Position numbers and translations under genes: made by a program. A stretch of 64,000 bases of DNA from Astropecten irregularis (taxonomy: Eukaryota; Echinodermata; Asteroidea; Paxillosida; Astropectinidae): NCBI GenBank assembly GCA_963971285.1, contig OZ020254.1:4960001-5024000 (forward strand), written 5' to 3'. Below the pieces are notes generated by a model. It was given only the letters and a program-made list of their open reading frames with translations, was not told where the DNA came from and made no database searches. Shown one piece after another: positions 1 to 13,386 of the stretch. Positions within the stretch are counted from its first letter, which is position 1; the number at the start of each line of letters is the position of its first letter.

Positions 1-349
1 TGGGGTTAGGGTTGGAATCAGAGCGATTTAGGGTTAAGAACTGGTCATAGGGTTGAATTTTGGGGGCTAGGTTTACAATTTAGGGGATTGGGTTGGAATT
101 TCGGCCGGCTAGGGTTACAATTTTGGGTCTAATGGGGTTAAAAGTTGGGCCACCTTCGTCTAAACAAAACTCGAAAGATGTAGAAAAGACAATGTAAGTT
201 GCGTAATACAAGGTTTTATGCGTATTAGGATTGATGTTTTCAGGAAATAATTAACAAAATCTGATGAGAAACTTGGTCTTATACAGTTTCTTTTCGTTCT
301 CGCCTCTCACAACAGAGTGGTGGCGCTATCACAAAATGGCTACCGATGC

Positions 350-361
350 GCCGCCATCTTG
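350..361 (-). promoter_or_regulatory. Perfect YY1-type motif in the satellite unit (one example; one per unit)
   Basis: Read on the minus strand this is CAAGATGGCGGC, the core motif bound by YY1-family zinc-finger proteins. It recurs at offset 349 from each unit start, for example 1311-1322. In long units the MITE begins only nine bases after it. Binding is not shown by sequence alone. Confidence 0.5.
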
Positions 362-898
362 TGACCTATAAGGGGGGTCAACTTTCAAAATTGGTTTTCC
401 AATTAGGCCCAAAATGTAGAGTTTATGACACTGATCTCATATGTGAAAACAAAATTGAAAAATATTATTGCGTTTTTCTACGGCACGGCTTAATGTGTTA
501 GGTCGTTGACCCGTGGTGGCCATACTAACGTGCACATTCTCCCTTATAATATTGTGTACACCCTATGGAAAGTCGGGCTCTGAATCCACATATTATTTCC
601 TCACAAAGTTATCTTATGGCTATTTTAGGATGCAATGATGCTCAGGCCATTACATATAGTTTAATTAATCAAGGCGAGGGTGTCATTTCACATGAAAAGG
701 TGGTGTAAGGTCAGGGTTGGCCTGTTTGGTTGTGGGGGGGGGGGGCGTTTAGGCTATTCCGTGGAATATTTCTGCCCCAGTATCCATATTAAGACATAAT
801 GATGAACTTTTTTGGGATTAATCAATGCATATTACATTTCACCAAATTTCGCTGTCCTTGAGAATAATCATTTCCCCTCTGAAAAGTGAGAAAGAGGC

Positions 899-1102
899 GA
901 TTAGGGTTGTCAGCGTGTGGGCGGGGCTTGCTAGGGTTGGGTCTTGGTCTGGAGCCCCGGCTGGGGTTAGGGTTGGAATCAGAGCGATTTAGGGTTAAGA
1001 ACTGGTCATAGGGTTGAATTTTGGGGGCTAGGTTTACAATTTAGGGGATTGGGTTGGAATTTCGGCCGGCTAGGGTTACAATTTTGGGTCTAATGGGGTT
1101 AA
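899..1102 (+). repeat. Telomere-like TTAGGG-variant cluster (one example; one per unit)
   Basis: About 200 bp spanning the unit junction contain TTAGGGTT, CTAGGGTT, TTTAGGGTTA, ATAGGGTT, TAGGTTTA and TTTAGGGG, around nine degenerate copies of the vertebrate and echinoderm-type telomere motif, spaced by unrelated sequence. The same cluster recurs at every unit junction of the array. The G-rich strand is the plus strand. I infer either an ancient telomeric seed or plain G-rich satellite drift. It is not a functional telomere tract because no perfect tandem TTAGGG run exists. Confidence 0.7.
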
Positions 1103-1331
1103 AAGTTGGGCCACCTTCGTCTAAACAAAACTCGAAAGATGTAGAAAAGACAATGTAAGTTGCGTAATACAAGGTTTTATGCGTATTAGGATTGATGTTT
1201 TCAGGAAATAATTAACAAAATCTGATGAGAAACTTGGTCTTATACAGTTTCTTTTCGTTCTCGCCTCTCACAACAGAGTGGTGGCGCTATCACAAAATGG
1301 CTACCGATGCGCCGCCATCTTGTGACCTATA

Positions 1332-1814
1332 GGGTGCACCACACTAAATAAACTCCCATTGACCTTAGTGTAAAATCCCTCAACTTCACAGTTCAAAAAA
1401 ACCCATCCAGAAGTTTCTCAGTTGTTGGTGCAATAGTGTAAATGATAGTGTGAACTCTCATCTACCCAATTCTTTTCAATTTTTGGTTGGGTAACCGATT
1501 GGATTTTTTTCTAATTGCCCCAAGAAAAAAACACCCCCGAAATGTCCTTCTTCCGTAACCGACTTGCTACGAGTTTTCATGAAGCAACCCTCCACGTTCA
1601 AGACAATGTAGGACCGGATTGTAAACCAAAATATCTCAAGTCTCTACAACAGGCTGAAGCACTGAACCCCCAGGTTGTCATAACCAGTCAAAATTACACA
1701 ATATATTAATTGCACGACCCCCCAAATTGCATATTTAAAAAACATTTGAGGGTACACACATTATGATAATCAGCTCGGCGCATTGATTTTTGAGCTATTT
1801 AGTGTGGTGCATCC
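1332..1814. mobile_element. Satellite-resident MITE, copy 1 (unit 2)
   Basis: A 483-bp insert absent from short units. Ends are inverted: GGGTGCACCACACTAAATA on the left, and the right end reads GGATGCACCACACTAAATA in reverse complement (18 of 19 match). It is flanked by TATA on both sides (1328-1331 and 1815-1818). The direct repeat can be read as up to CCTATA, so target-duplication length is uncertain (2-6 bp) and the superfamily is not assigned. It has no transposase, so it is non-autonomous. The only internal reading frame is about 55 codons from an ATG and resembles nothing I know. Confidence 0.88.
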
Positions 1815-2779
1815 TATAAGGGGGGTCAACTTTCAAAATTGGTTTTCCAATTAGGCCCAAAATGTAGAGTTTATGACACTGATCTCATATGTGAAAACAA
1901 AATTGAAAAATATTATTGCGTTTTTCTACGGCACGGCTTAATGTGTTAGGTCGTTGACCCGTGGTGGCCATACTAACGTGCACATTCTCCCTTATAATAT
2001 TGTGTACACCCTATGGAAAGTCGGGCTCTGAATCCACATATTATTTCCTCACAAAGTTATCTTATGGCTATTTTAGGATGCAATGATGCTCAGGCCATTA
2101 CATATAGTTTAATTAATCAAGGCGAGGGTGTCATTTCACATGAAAAGGTGGTGTAAGGTCAGGGTTGGCCTGTTTGGTTGTGGGGGGGGGGGGCGTTTAG
2201 GCTATTCCGTGGAATATTTCTGCCCCAGTATCCATATTAAGACATAATGATGAACTTTTTTGGGATTAATCAATGCATATTACATTTCACCAAATTTCGC
2301 TGTCCTTGAGAATAATCATTTCCCCTCTGAAAAGTGAGAAAGAGGCGATTAGGGTTGTCAGCGTGTGGGCGGGGCTTGCTAGGGTTGGGTCTTGGTCTGG
2401 AGCCCCGGCTGGGGTTAGGGTTGGAATCAGAGCGATTTAGGGTTAAGAACTGGTCATAGGGTTGAATTTTGGGGGCTAGGTTTACAATTTAGGGGATTGG
2501 GTTGGAATTTCGGCCGGCTAGGGTTACAATTTTGGGTCTAATGGGGTTAAAAGTTGGGCCACCTTCGTCTAAACAAAACTCGAAAGATGTAGAAAAGACA
2601 ATGTAAGTTGCGTAATACAAGGTTTTATGCGTATTAGGATTGATGTTTTCAGGAAATAATTAACAAAATCTGATGAGAAACTTGGTCTTATACAGTTTCT
2701 TTTCGTTCTCGCCTCTCACAACAGAGTGGTGGCGCTATCACAAAATGGCTACCGATGCGCCGCCATCTTGTGACCTATA

Positions 2780-3262
2780 GGGTGCACCACACTAAATAAA
2801 CTCCCATTGACCTTAGTGTAAAATCCCTCAACTTCACAGTTCAAAAAAACCCATCCAGAAGTTTCTCAGTTGTTGGTGCAATAGTGTAAATGATAGTGTG
2901 AACTCTCATCTACCCAATTCTTTTCAATTTTTGGTTGGGTAACCGATTGGATTTTTTTCTAATTGCCCCAAGAAAAAAACACCCCCGAAATGTCCTTCTT
3001 CCGTAACCGACTTGCTACGAGTTTTCATGAAGCAACCCTCCACGTTCAAGACAATGTAGGACCGGATTGTAAACCAAAATATCTCAAGTCTCTACAACAG
3101 GCTGAAGCACTGAACCCCCAGGTTGTCATAACCAGTCAAAATTACACAATATATTAATTGCACGACCCCCCAAATTGCATATTTAAAAAACATTTGAGGG
3201 TACACACATTATGATAATCAGCTCGGCGCATTGATTTTTGAGCTATTTAGTGTGGTGCATCC
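2780..3262. mobile_element. Satellite-resident MITE, copy 2 (unit 3)
   Basis: Same 483-bp element, inverted ends and TATA flanks as copy 1, at the same site and in the same orientation, inside the unit starting at 2410. Confidence 0.88.
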
Positions 3263-5187
3263 TATAAGGGGGGTCAACTTTCAAAATTGGTTTTCCAATT
3301 AGGCCCAAAATGTAGAGTTTATGACACTGATCTCATATGTGAAAACAAAATTGAAAAATATTATTGCGTTTTTCTACGGCACGGCTTAATGTGTTAGGTC
3401 GTTGACCCGTGGTGGCCATACTAACGTGCACATTCTCCCTTATAATATTGTGTACACCCTATGGAAAGTCGGGCTCTGAATCCACATATTATTTCCTCAC
3501 AAAGTTATCTTATGGCTATTTTAGGATGCAATGATGCTCAGGCCATTACATATAGTTTAATTAATCAAGGCGAGGGTGTCATTTCACATGAAAAGGTGGT
3601 GTAAGGTCAGGGTTGGCCTGTTTGGTTGTGGGGGGGGGGGCGTTTAGGCTATTCCGTGGAATATTTCTGCCCCAGTATCCATATTAAGACATAATGATGA
3701 ACTTTTTTGGGATTAATCAATGCATATTACATTTCACCAAATTTCGCTGTCCTTGAGAATAATCATTTCCCCTCTGAAAAGTGAGAAAGAGGCGATTAGG
3801 GTTGTCAGCGTGTGGGCGGGGCTTGCTAGGGTTGGGTCTTGGTCTGGAGCCCCGGCTGGGGTTAGGGTTGGAATCAGAGCGATTTAGGGTTAAGAACTGG
3901 TCATAGGGTTGAATTTTGGGGGCTAGGTTTACAATTTAGGGGATTGGGTTGGAATTTCGGCCGGCTAGGGTTACAATTTTGGGTCTAATGGGGTTAAAAG
4001 TTGGGCCACCTTCGTCTAAACAAAACTCGAAAGATGTAGAAAAGACAATGTAAGTTGCGTAATACAAGGTTTTATGCGTATTAGGATTGATGTTTTCAGG
4101 AAATAATTAACAAAATCTGATGAGAAACTTGGTCTTATACAGTTTCTTTTCGTTCTCGCCTCTCACAACAGAGTGGTGGCGCTATCACAAAATGGCTACC
4201 GATGCGCCGCCATCTTGTGACCTATAAGGGGGGTCAACTTTCAAAATTGGTTTTCCAATTAGGCCCAAAATGTAGAGTTTATGACACTGATCTCATATGT
4301 GAAAACAAAATTGAAAAATATTATTGCGTTTTTCTACGGCACGGCTTAATGTGTTAGGTCGTTGACCCGTGGTGGCCATACTAACGTGCACATTCTCCCT
4401 TATAATATTGTGTACACCCTATGGAAAGTCGGGCTCTGAATCCACATATTATTTCCTCACAAAGTTATCTTATGGCTATTTTAGGATGCAATGATGCTCA
4501 GGCCATTACATATAGTTTAATTAATCAAGGCGAGGGTGTCATTTCACATGAAAAGGTGGTGTAAGGTCAGGGTTGGCCTGTTTGGTTGTGGGGGGGGGGG
4601 GCGTTTAGGCTATTCCGTGGAATATTTCTGCCCCAGTATCCATATTAAGACATAATGATGAACTTTTTTGGGATTAATCAATGCATATTACATTTCACCA
4701 AATTTCGCTGTCCTTGAGAATAATCATTTCCCCTCTGAAAAGTGAGAAAGAGGCGATTAGGGTTGTCAGCGTGTGGGCGGGGCTTGCTAGGGTTGGGTCT
4801 TGGTCTGGAGCCCCGGCTGGGGTTAGGGTTGGAATCAGAGCGATTTAGGGTTAAGAACTGGTCATAGGGTTGAATTTTGGGGGCTAGGTTTACAATTTAG
4901 GGGATTGGGTTGGAATTTCGGCCGGCTAGGGTTACAATTTTGGGTCTAATGGGGTTAAAAGTTGGGCCACCTTCGTCTAAACAAAACTCGAAAGATGTAG
5001 AAAAGACAATGTAAGTTGCGTAATACAAGGTTTTATGCGTATTAGGATTGATGTTTTCAGGAAATAATTAACAAAATCTGATGAGAAACTTGGTCTTATA
5101 CAGTTTCTTTTCGTTCTCGCCTCTCACAACAGAGTGGTGGCGCTATCACAAAATGGCTACCGATGCGCCGCCATCTTGTGACCTATA

Positions 5188-5670
5188 GGGTGCACCACAC
5201 TAAATAAACTCCCATTGACCTTAGTGTAAAATCCCTCAACTTCACAGTTCAAAAAAACCCATCCAGAAGTTTCTCAGTTGTTGGTGCAATAGTGTAAATG
5301 ATAGTGTGAACTCTCATCTACCCAATTCTTTTCAATTTTTGGTTGGGTAACCGATTGGATTTTTTTCTAATTGCCCCAAGAAAAAAACACCCCCGAAATG
5401 TCCTTCTTCCGTAACCGACTTGCTACGAGTTTTCATGAAGCAACCCTCCACGTTCAAGACAATGTAGGACCGGATTGTAAACCAAAATATCTCAAGTCTC
5501 TACAACAGGCTGAAGCACTGAACCCCCAGGTTGTCATAACCAGTCAAAATTACACAATATATTAATTGCACGACCCCCCAAATTGCATATTTAAAAAACA
5601 TTTGAGGGTACACACATTATGATAATCAGCTCGGCGCATTGATTTTTGAGCTATTTAGTGTGGTGCATCC
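5188..5670. mobile_element. Satellite-resident MITE, copy 3 (unit 5)
   Basis: Same element and insertion site as copy 1. The preceding unit (3857-4817) is an empty-site unit. Confidence 0.88.
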
Positions 5671-7596
5671 TATAAGGGGGGTCAACTTTCAAAATTGGTT
5701 TTCCAATTAGGCCCAAAATGTAGAGTTTATGACACTGATCTCATATGTGAAAACAAAATTGAAAAATATTATTGCGTTTTTCTACGGCACGGCTTAATGT
5801 GTTAGGTCGTTGACCCGTGGTGGCCATACTAACGTGCACATTCTCCCTTATAATATTGTGTACACCCTATGGAAAGTCGGGCTCTGAATCCACATATTAT
5901 TTCCTCACAAAGTTATCTTATGGCTATTTTAGGATGCAATGATGCTCAGGCCATTACATATAGTTTAATTAATCAAGGCGAGGGTGTCATTTCACATGAA
6001 AAGGTGGTGTAAGGTCAGGGTTGGCCTGTTTGGTTGTGGGGGGGGGGGGGCGTTTAGGCTATTCCGTGGAATATTTCTGCCCCAGTATCCATATTAAGAC
6101 ATAATGATGAACTTTTTTGGGATTAATCAATGCATATTACATTTCACCAAATTTCGCTGTCCTTGAGAATAATCATTTCCCCTCTGAAAAGTGAGAAAGA
6201 GGCGATTAGGGTTGTCAGCGTGTGGGCGGGGCTTGCTAGGGTTGGGTCTTGGTCTGGAGCCCCGGCTGGGGTTAGGGTTGGAATCAGAGCGATTTAGGGT
6301 TAAGAACTGGTCATAGGGTTGAATTTTGGGGGCTAGGTTTACAATTTAGGGGATTGGGTTGGAATTTCGGCCGGCTAGGGTTACAATTTTGGGTCTAATG
6401 GGGTTAAAAGTTGGGCCACCTTCGTCTAAACAAAACTCGAAAGATGTAGAAAAGACAATGTAAGTTGCGTAATACAAGGTTTTATGCGTATTAGGATTGA
6501 TGTTTTCAGGAAATAATTAACAAAATCTGATGAGAAACTTGGTCTTATACAGTTTCTTTTCGTTCTCGCCTCTCACAACAGAGTGGTGGCGCTATCACAA
6601 AATGGCTACCGATGCGCCGCCATCTTGTGACCTATAAGGGGGGTCAACTTTCAAAATTGGTTTTCCAATTAGGCCCAAAATGTAGAGTTTATGACACTGA
6701 TCTCATATGTGAAAACAAAATTGAAAAATATTATTGCGTTTTTCTACGGCACGGCTTAATGTGTTAGGTCGTTGACCCGTGGTGGCCATACTAACGTGCA
6801 CATTCTCCCTTATAATATTGTGTACACCCTATGGAAAGTCGGGCTCTGAATCCACATATTATTTCCTCACAAAGTTATCTTATGGCTATTTTAGGATGCA
6901 ATGATGCTCAGGCCATTACATATAGTTTAATTAATCAAGGCGAGGGTGTCATTTCACATGAAAAGGTGGTGTAAGGTCAGGGTTGGCCTGTTTGGTTGTG
7001 GGGGGGGGGGCGTTTAGGCTATTCCGTGGAATATTTCTGCCCCAGTATCCATATTAAGACATAATGATGAACTTTTTTGGGATTAATCAATGCATATTAC
7101 ATTTCACCAAATTTCGCTGTCCTTGAGAATAATCATTTCCCCTCTGAAAAGTGAGAAAGAGGCGATTAGGGTTGTCAGCGTGTGGGCGGGGCTTGCTAGG
7201 GTTGGGTCTTGGTCTGGAGCCCCGGCTGGGGTTAGGGTTGGAATCAGAGCGATTTAGGGTTAAGAACTGGTCATAGGGTTGAATTTTGGGGGCTAGGTTT
7301 ACAATTTAGGGGATTGGGTTGGAATTTCGGCCGGCTAGGGTTACAATTTTGGGTCTAATGGGGTTAAAAGTTGGGCCACCTTCGTCTAAACAAAACTCGA
7401 AAGATGTAGAAAAGACAATGTAAGTTGCGTAATACAAGGTTTTATGCGTATTAGGATTGATGTTTTCAGGAAATAATTAACAAAATCTGATGAGAAACTT
7501 GGTCTTATACAGTTTCTTTTCGTTCTCGCCTCTCACAACAGAGTGGTGGCGCTATCACAAAATGGCTACCGATGCGCCGCCATCTTGTGACCTATA

Positions 7597-8079
7597 GGGT
7601 GCACCACACTAAATAAACTCCCATTGACCTTAGTGTAAAATCCCTCAACTTCACAGTTCAAAAAAACCCATCCAGAAGTTTCTCAGTTGTTGGTGCAATA
7701 GTGTAAATGATAGTGTGAACTCTCATCTACCCAATTCTTTTCAATTTTTGGTTGGGTAACCGATTGGATTTTTTTCTAATTGCCCCAAGAAAAAAACACC
7801 CCCGAAATGTCCTTCTTCCGTAACCGACTTGCTACGAGTTTTCATGAAGCAACCCTCCACGTTCAAGACAATGTAGGACCGGATTGTAAACCAAAATATC
7901 TCAAGTCTCTACAACAGGCTGAAGCACTGAACCCCCAGGTTGTCATAACCAGTCAAAATTACACAATATATTAATTGCACGACCCCCCAAATTGCATATT
8001 TAAAAAACATTTGAGGGTACACACATTATGATAATCAGCTCGGCGCATTGATTTTTGAGCTATTTAGTGTGGTGCATCC
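7597..8079. mobile_element. Satellite-resident MITE, copy 4 (unit 7)
   Basis: Same element and insertion site. Its host unit (7227-8676) carries the longest poly-G run in the array, 14. Confidence 0.88.
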
Positions 8080-10007
8080 TATAAGGGGGGTCAACTTTCA
8101 AAATTGGTTTTCCAATTAGGCCCAAAATGTAGAGTTTATGACACTGATCTCATATGTGAAAACAAAATTGAAAAATATTATTGCGTTTTTCTACGGCACG
8201 GCTTAATGTGTTAGGTCGTTGACCCGTGGTGGCCATACTAACGTGCACATTCTCCCTTATAATATTGTGTACACCCTATGGAAAGTCGGGCTCTGAATCC
8301 ACATATTATTTCCTCACAAAGTTATCTTATGGCTATTTTAGGATGCAATGATGCTCAGGCCATTACATATAGTTTAATTAATCAAGGCGAGGGTGTCATT
8401 TCACATGAAAAGGTGGTGTAAGGTCAGGGTTGGCCTGTTTGGTTGTGGGGGGGGGGGGGGCGTTTAGGCTATTCCGTGGAATATTTCTGCCCCAGTATCC
8501 ATATTAAGACATAATGATGAACTTTTTTGGGATTAATCAATGCATATTACATTTCACCAAATTTCGCTGTCCTTGAGAATAATCATTTCCCCTCTGAAAA
8601 GTGAGAAAGAGGCGATTAGGGTTGTCAGCGTGTGGGCGGGGCTTGCTAGGGTTGGGTCTTGGTCTGGAGCCCCGGCTGGGGTTAGGGTTGGAATCAGAGC
8701 GATTTAGGGTTAAGAACTGGTCATAGGGTTGAATTTTGGGGGCTAGGTTTACAATTTAGGGGATTGGGTTGGAATTTCGGCCGGCTAGGGTTACAATTTT
8801 GGGTCTAATGGGGTTAAAAGTTGGGCCACCTTCGTCTAAACAAAACTCGAAAGATGTAGAAAAGACAATGTAAGTTGCGTAATACAAGGTTTTATGCGTA
8901 TTAGGATTGATGTTTTCAGGAAATAATTAACAAAATCTGATGAGAAACTTGGTCTTATACAGTTTCTTTTCGTTCTCGCCTCTCACAACAGAGTGGTGGC
9001 GCTATCACAAAATGGCTACCGATGCGCCGCCATCTTGTGACCTATAAGGGGGGTCAACTTTCAAAATTGGTTTTCCAATTAGGCCCAAAATGTAGAGTTT
9101 ATGACACTGATCTCATATGTGAAAACAAAATTGAAAAATATTATTGCGTTTTTCTACGGCACGGCTTAATGTGTTAGGTCGTTGACCCGTGGTGGCCATA
9201 CTAACGTGCACATTCTCCCTTATAATATTGTGTACACCCTATGGAAAGTCGGGCTCTGAATCCACATATTATTTCCTCACAAAGTTATCTTATGGCTATT
9301 TTAGGATGCAATGATGCTCAGGCCATTACATATAGTTTAATTAATCAAGGCGAGGGTGTCATTTCACATGAAAAGGTGGTGTAAGGTCAGGGTTGGCCTG
9401 TTTGGTTGTGGGGGGGGGGGGCGTTTAGGCTATTCCGTGGAATATTTCTGCCCCAGTATCCATATTAAGACATAATGATGAACTTTTTTGGGATTAATCA
9501 ATGCATATTACATTTCACCAAATTTCGCTGTCCTTGAGAATAATCATTTCCCCTCTGAAAAGTGAGAAAGAGGCGATTAGGGTTGTCAGCGTGTGGGCGG
9601 GGCTTGCTAGGGTTGGGTCTTGGTCTGGAGCCCCGGCTGGGGTTAGGGTTGGAATCAGAGCGATTTAGGGTTAAGAACTGGTCATAGGGTTGAATTTTGG
9701 GGGCTAGGTTTACAATTTAGGGGATTGGGTTGGAATTTCGGCCGGCTAGGGTTACAATTTTGGGTCTAATGGGGTTAAAAGTTGGGCCACCTTCGTCTAA
9801 ACAAAACTCGAAAGATGTAGAAAAGACAATGTAAGTTGCGTAATACAAGGTTTTATGCGTATTAGGATTGATGTTTTCAGGAAATAATTAACAAAATCTG
9901 ATGAGAAACTTGGTCTTATACAGTTTCTTTTCGTTCTCGCCTCTCACAACAGAGTGGTGGCGCTATCACAAAATGGCTACCGATGCGCCGCCATCTTGTG
10001 ACCTATA

Positions 10008-10490
10008 GGGTGCACCACACTAAATAAACTCCCATTGACCTTAGTGTAAAATCCCTCAACTTCACAGTTCAAAAAAACCCATCCAGAAGTTTCTCAGTTG
10101 TTGGTGCAATAGTGTAAATGATAGTGTGAACTCTCATCTACCCAATTCTTTTCAATTTTTGGTTGGGTAACCGATTGGATTTTTTTCTAATTGCCCCAAG
10201 AAAAAAACACCCCCGAAATGTCCTTCTTCCGTAACCGACTTGCTACGAGTTTTCATGAAGCAACCCTCCACGTTCAAGACAATGTAGGACCGGATTGTAA
10301 ACCAAAATATCTCAAGTCTCTACAACAGGCTGAAGCACTGAACCCCCAGGTTGTCATAACCAGTCAAAATTACACAATATATTAATTGCACGACCCCCCA
10401 AATTGCATATTTAAAAAACATTTGAGGGTACACACATTATGATAATCAGCTCGGCGCATTGATTTTTGAGCTATTTAGTGTGGTGCATCC
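10008..10490. mobile_element. Satellite-resident MITE, copy 5 (unit 9)
   Basis: Same element and insertion site. This is the first of three consecutive long units. Confidence 0.88.
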
Positions 10491-11455
10491 TATAAGGGGG
10501 GTCAACTTTCAAAATTGGTTTTCCAATTAGGCCCAAAATGTAGAGTTTATGACACTGATCTCATATGTGAAAACAAAATTGAAAAATATTATTGCGTTTT
10601 TCTACGGCACGGCTTAATGTGTTAGGTCGTTGACCCGTGGTGGCCATACTAACGTGCACATTCTCCCTTATAATATTGTGTACACCCTATGGAAAGTCGG
10701 GCTCTGAATCCACATATTATTTCCTCACAAAGTTATCTTATGGCTATTTTAGGATGCAATGATGCTCAGGCCATTACATATAGTTTAATTAATCAAGGCG
10801 AGGGTGTCATTTCACATGAAAAGGTGGTGTAAGGTCAGGGTTGGCCTGTTTGGTTGTGGGGGGGGGGGGCGTTTAGGCTATTCCGTGGAATATTTCTGCC
10901 CCAGTATCCATATTAAGACATAATGATGAACTTTTTTGGGATTAATCAATGCATATTACATTTCACCAAATTTCGCTGTCCTTGAGAATAATCATTTCCC
11001 CTCTGAAAAGTGAGAAAGAGGCGATTAGGGTTGTCAGCGTGTGGGCGGGGCTTGCTAGGGTTGGGTCTTGGTCTGGAGCCCCGGCTGGGGTTAGGGTTGG
11101 AATCAGAGCGATTTAGGGTTAAGAACTGGTCATAGGGTTGAATTTTGGGGGCTAGGTTTACAATTTAGGGGATTGGGTTGGAATTTCGGCCGGCTAGGGT
11201 TACAATTTTGGGTCTAATGGGGTTAAAAGTTGGGCCACCTTCGTCTAAACAAAACTCGAAAGATGTAGAAAAGACAATGTAAGTTGCGTAATACAAGGTT
11301 TTATGCGTATTAGGATTGATGTTTTCAGGAAATAATTAACAAAATCTGATGAGAAACTTGGTCTTATACAGTTTCTTTTCGTTCTCGCCTCTCACAACAG
11401 AGTGGTGGCGCTATCACAAAATGGCTACCGATGCGCCGCCATCTTGTGACCTATA

Positions 11456-11938
11456 GGGTGCACCACACTAAATAAACTCCCATTGACCTTAGTGTAAAAT
11501 CCCTCAACTTCACAGTTCAAAAAAACCCATCCAGAAGTTTCTCAGTTGTTGGTGCAATAGTGTAAATGATAGTGTGAACTCTCATCTACCCAATTCTTTT
11601 CAATTTTTGGTTGGGTAACCGATTGGATTTTTTTCTAATTGCCCCAAGAAAAAAACACCCCCGAAATGTCCTTCTTCCGTAACCGACTTGCTACGAGTTT
11701 TCATGAAGCAACCCTCCACGTTCAAGACAATGTAGGACCGGATTGTAAACCAAAATATCTCAAGTCTCTACAACAGGCTGAAGCACTGAACCCCCAGGTT
11801 GTCATAACCAGTCAAAATTACACAATATATTAATTGCACGACCCCCCAAATTGCATATTTAAAAAACATTTGAGGGTACACACATTATGATAATCAGCTC
11901 GGCGCATTGATTTTTGAGCTATTTAGTGTGGTGCATCC
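11456..11938. mobile_element. Satellite-resident MITE, copy 6 (unit 10)
   Basis: Same element and insertion site, in the middle of the run of three long units. Confidence 0.88.
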
Positions 11939-12903
11939 TATAAGGGGGGTCAACTTTCAAAATTGGTTTTCCAATTAGGCCCAAAATGTAGAGTTTATGA
12001 CACTGATCTCATATGTGAAAACAAAATTGAAAAATATTATTGCGTTTTTCTACGGCACGGCTTAATGTGTTAGGTCGTTGACCCGTGGTGGCCATACTAA
12101 CGTGCACATTCTCCCTTATAATATTGTGTACACCCTATGGAAAGTCGGGCTCTGAATCCACATATTATTTCCTCACAAAGTTATCTTATGGCTATTTTAG
12201 GATGCAATGATGCTCAGGCCATTACATATAGTTTAATTAATCAAGGCGAGGGTGTCATTTCACATGAAAAGGTGGTGTAAGGTCAGGGTTGGCCTGTTTG
12301 GTTGTGGGGGGGGGGGGCGTTTAGGCTATTCCGTGGAATATTTCTGCCCCAGTATCCATATTAAGACATAATGATGAACTTTTTTGGGATTAATCAATGC
12401 ATATTACATTTCACCAAATTTCGCTGTCCTTGAGAATAATCATTTCCCCTCTGAAAAGTGAGAAAGAGGCGATTAGGGTTGTCAGCGTGTGGGCGGGGCT
12501 TGCTAGGGTTGGGTCTTGGTCTGGAGCCCCGGCTGGGGTTAGGGTTGGAATCAGAGCGATTTAGGGTTAAGAACTGGTCATAGGGTTGAATTTTGGGGGC
12601 TAGGTTTACAATTTAGGGGATTGGGTTGGAATTTCGGCCGGCTAGGGTTACAATTTTGGGTCTAATGGGGTTAAAAGTTGGGCCACCTTCGTCTAAACAA
12701 AACTCGAAAGATGTAGAAAAGACAATGTAAGTTGCGTAATACAAGGTTTTATGCGTATTAGGATTGATGTTTTCAGGAAATAATTAACAAAATCTGATGA
12801 GAAACTTGGTCTTATACAGTTTCTTTTCGTTCTCGCCTCTCACAACAGAGTGGTGGCGCTATCACAAAATGGCTACCGATGCGCCGCCATCTTGTGACCT
12901 ATA

Positions 12904-13386
12904 GGGTGCACCACACTAAATAAACTCCCATTGACCTTAGTGTAAAATCCCTCAACTTCACAGTTCAAAAAAACCCATCCAGAAGTTTCTCAGTTGTTGG
13001 TGCAATAGTGTAAATGATAGTGTGAACTCTCATCTACCCAATTCTTTTCAATTTTTGGTTGGGTAACCGATTGGATTTTTTTCTAATTGCCCCAAGAAAA
13101 AAACACCCCCGAAATGTCCTTCTTCCGTAACCGACTTGCTACGAGTTTTCATGAAGCAACCCTCCACGTTCAAGACAATGTAGGACCGGATTGTAAACCA
13201 AAATATCTCAAGTCTCTACAACAGGCTGAAGCACTGAACCCCCAGGTTGTCATAACCAGTCAAAATTACACAATATATTAATTGCACGACCCCCCAAATT
13301 GCATATTTAAAAAACATTTGAGGGTACACACATTATGATAATCAGCTCGGCGCATTGATTTTTGAGCTATTTAGTGTGGTGCATCC
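12904..13386. mobile_element. Satellite-resident MITE, copy 7 (unit 11)
   Basis: Same element and insertion site, in the last of three consecutive long units. Confidence 0.88.

Noticed and set aside
1515-1709. 64-codon frame repeated identically twelve times across the array
   Set aside because: It lies inside the MITE, begins at TTG rather than ATG (the ATG version is 55 codons), and its identity follows from array homogenisation, not selection. No family resemblance was seen.
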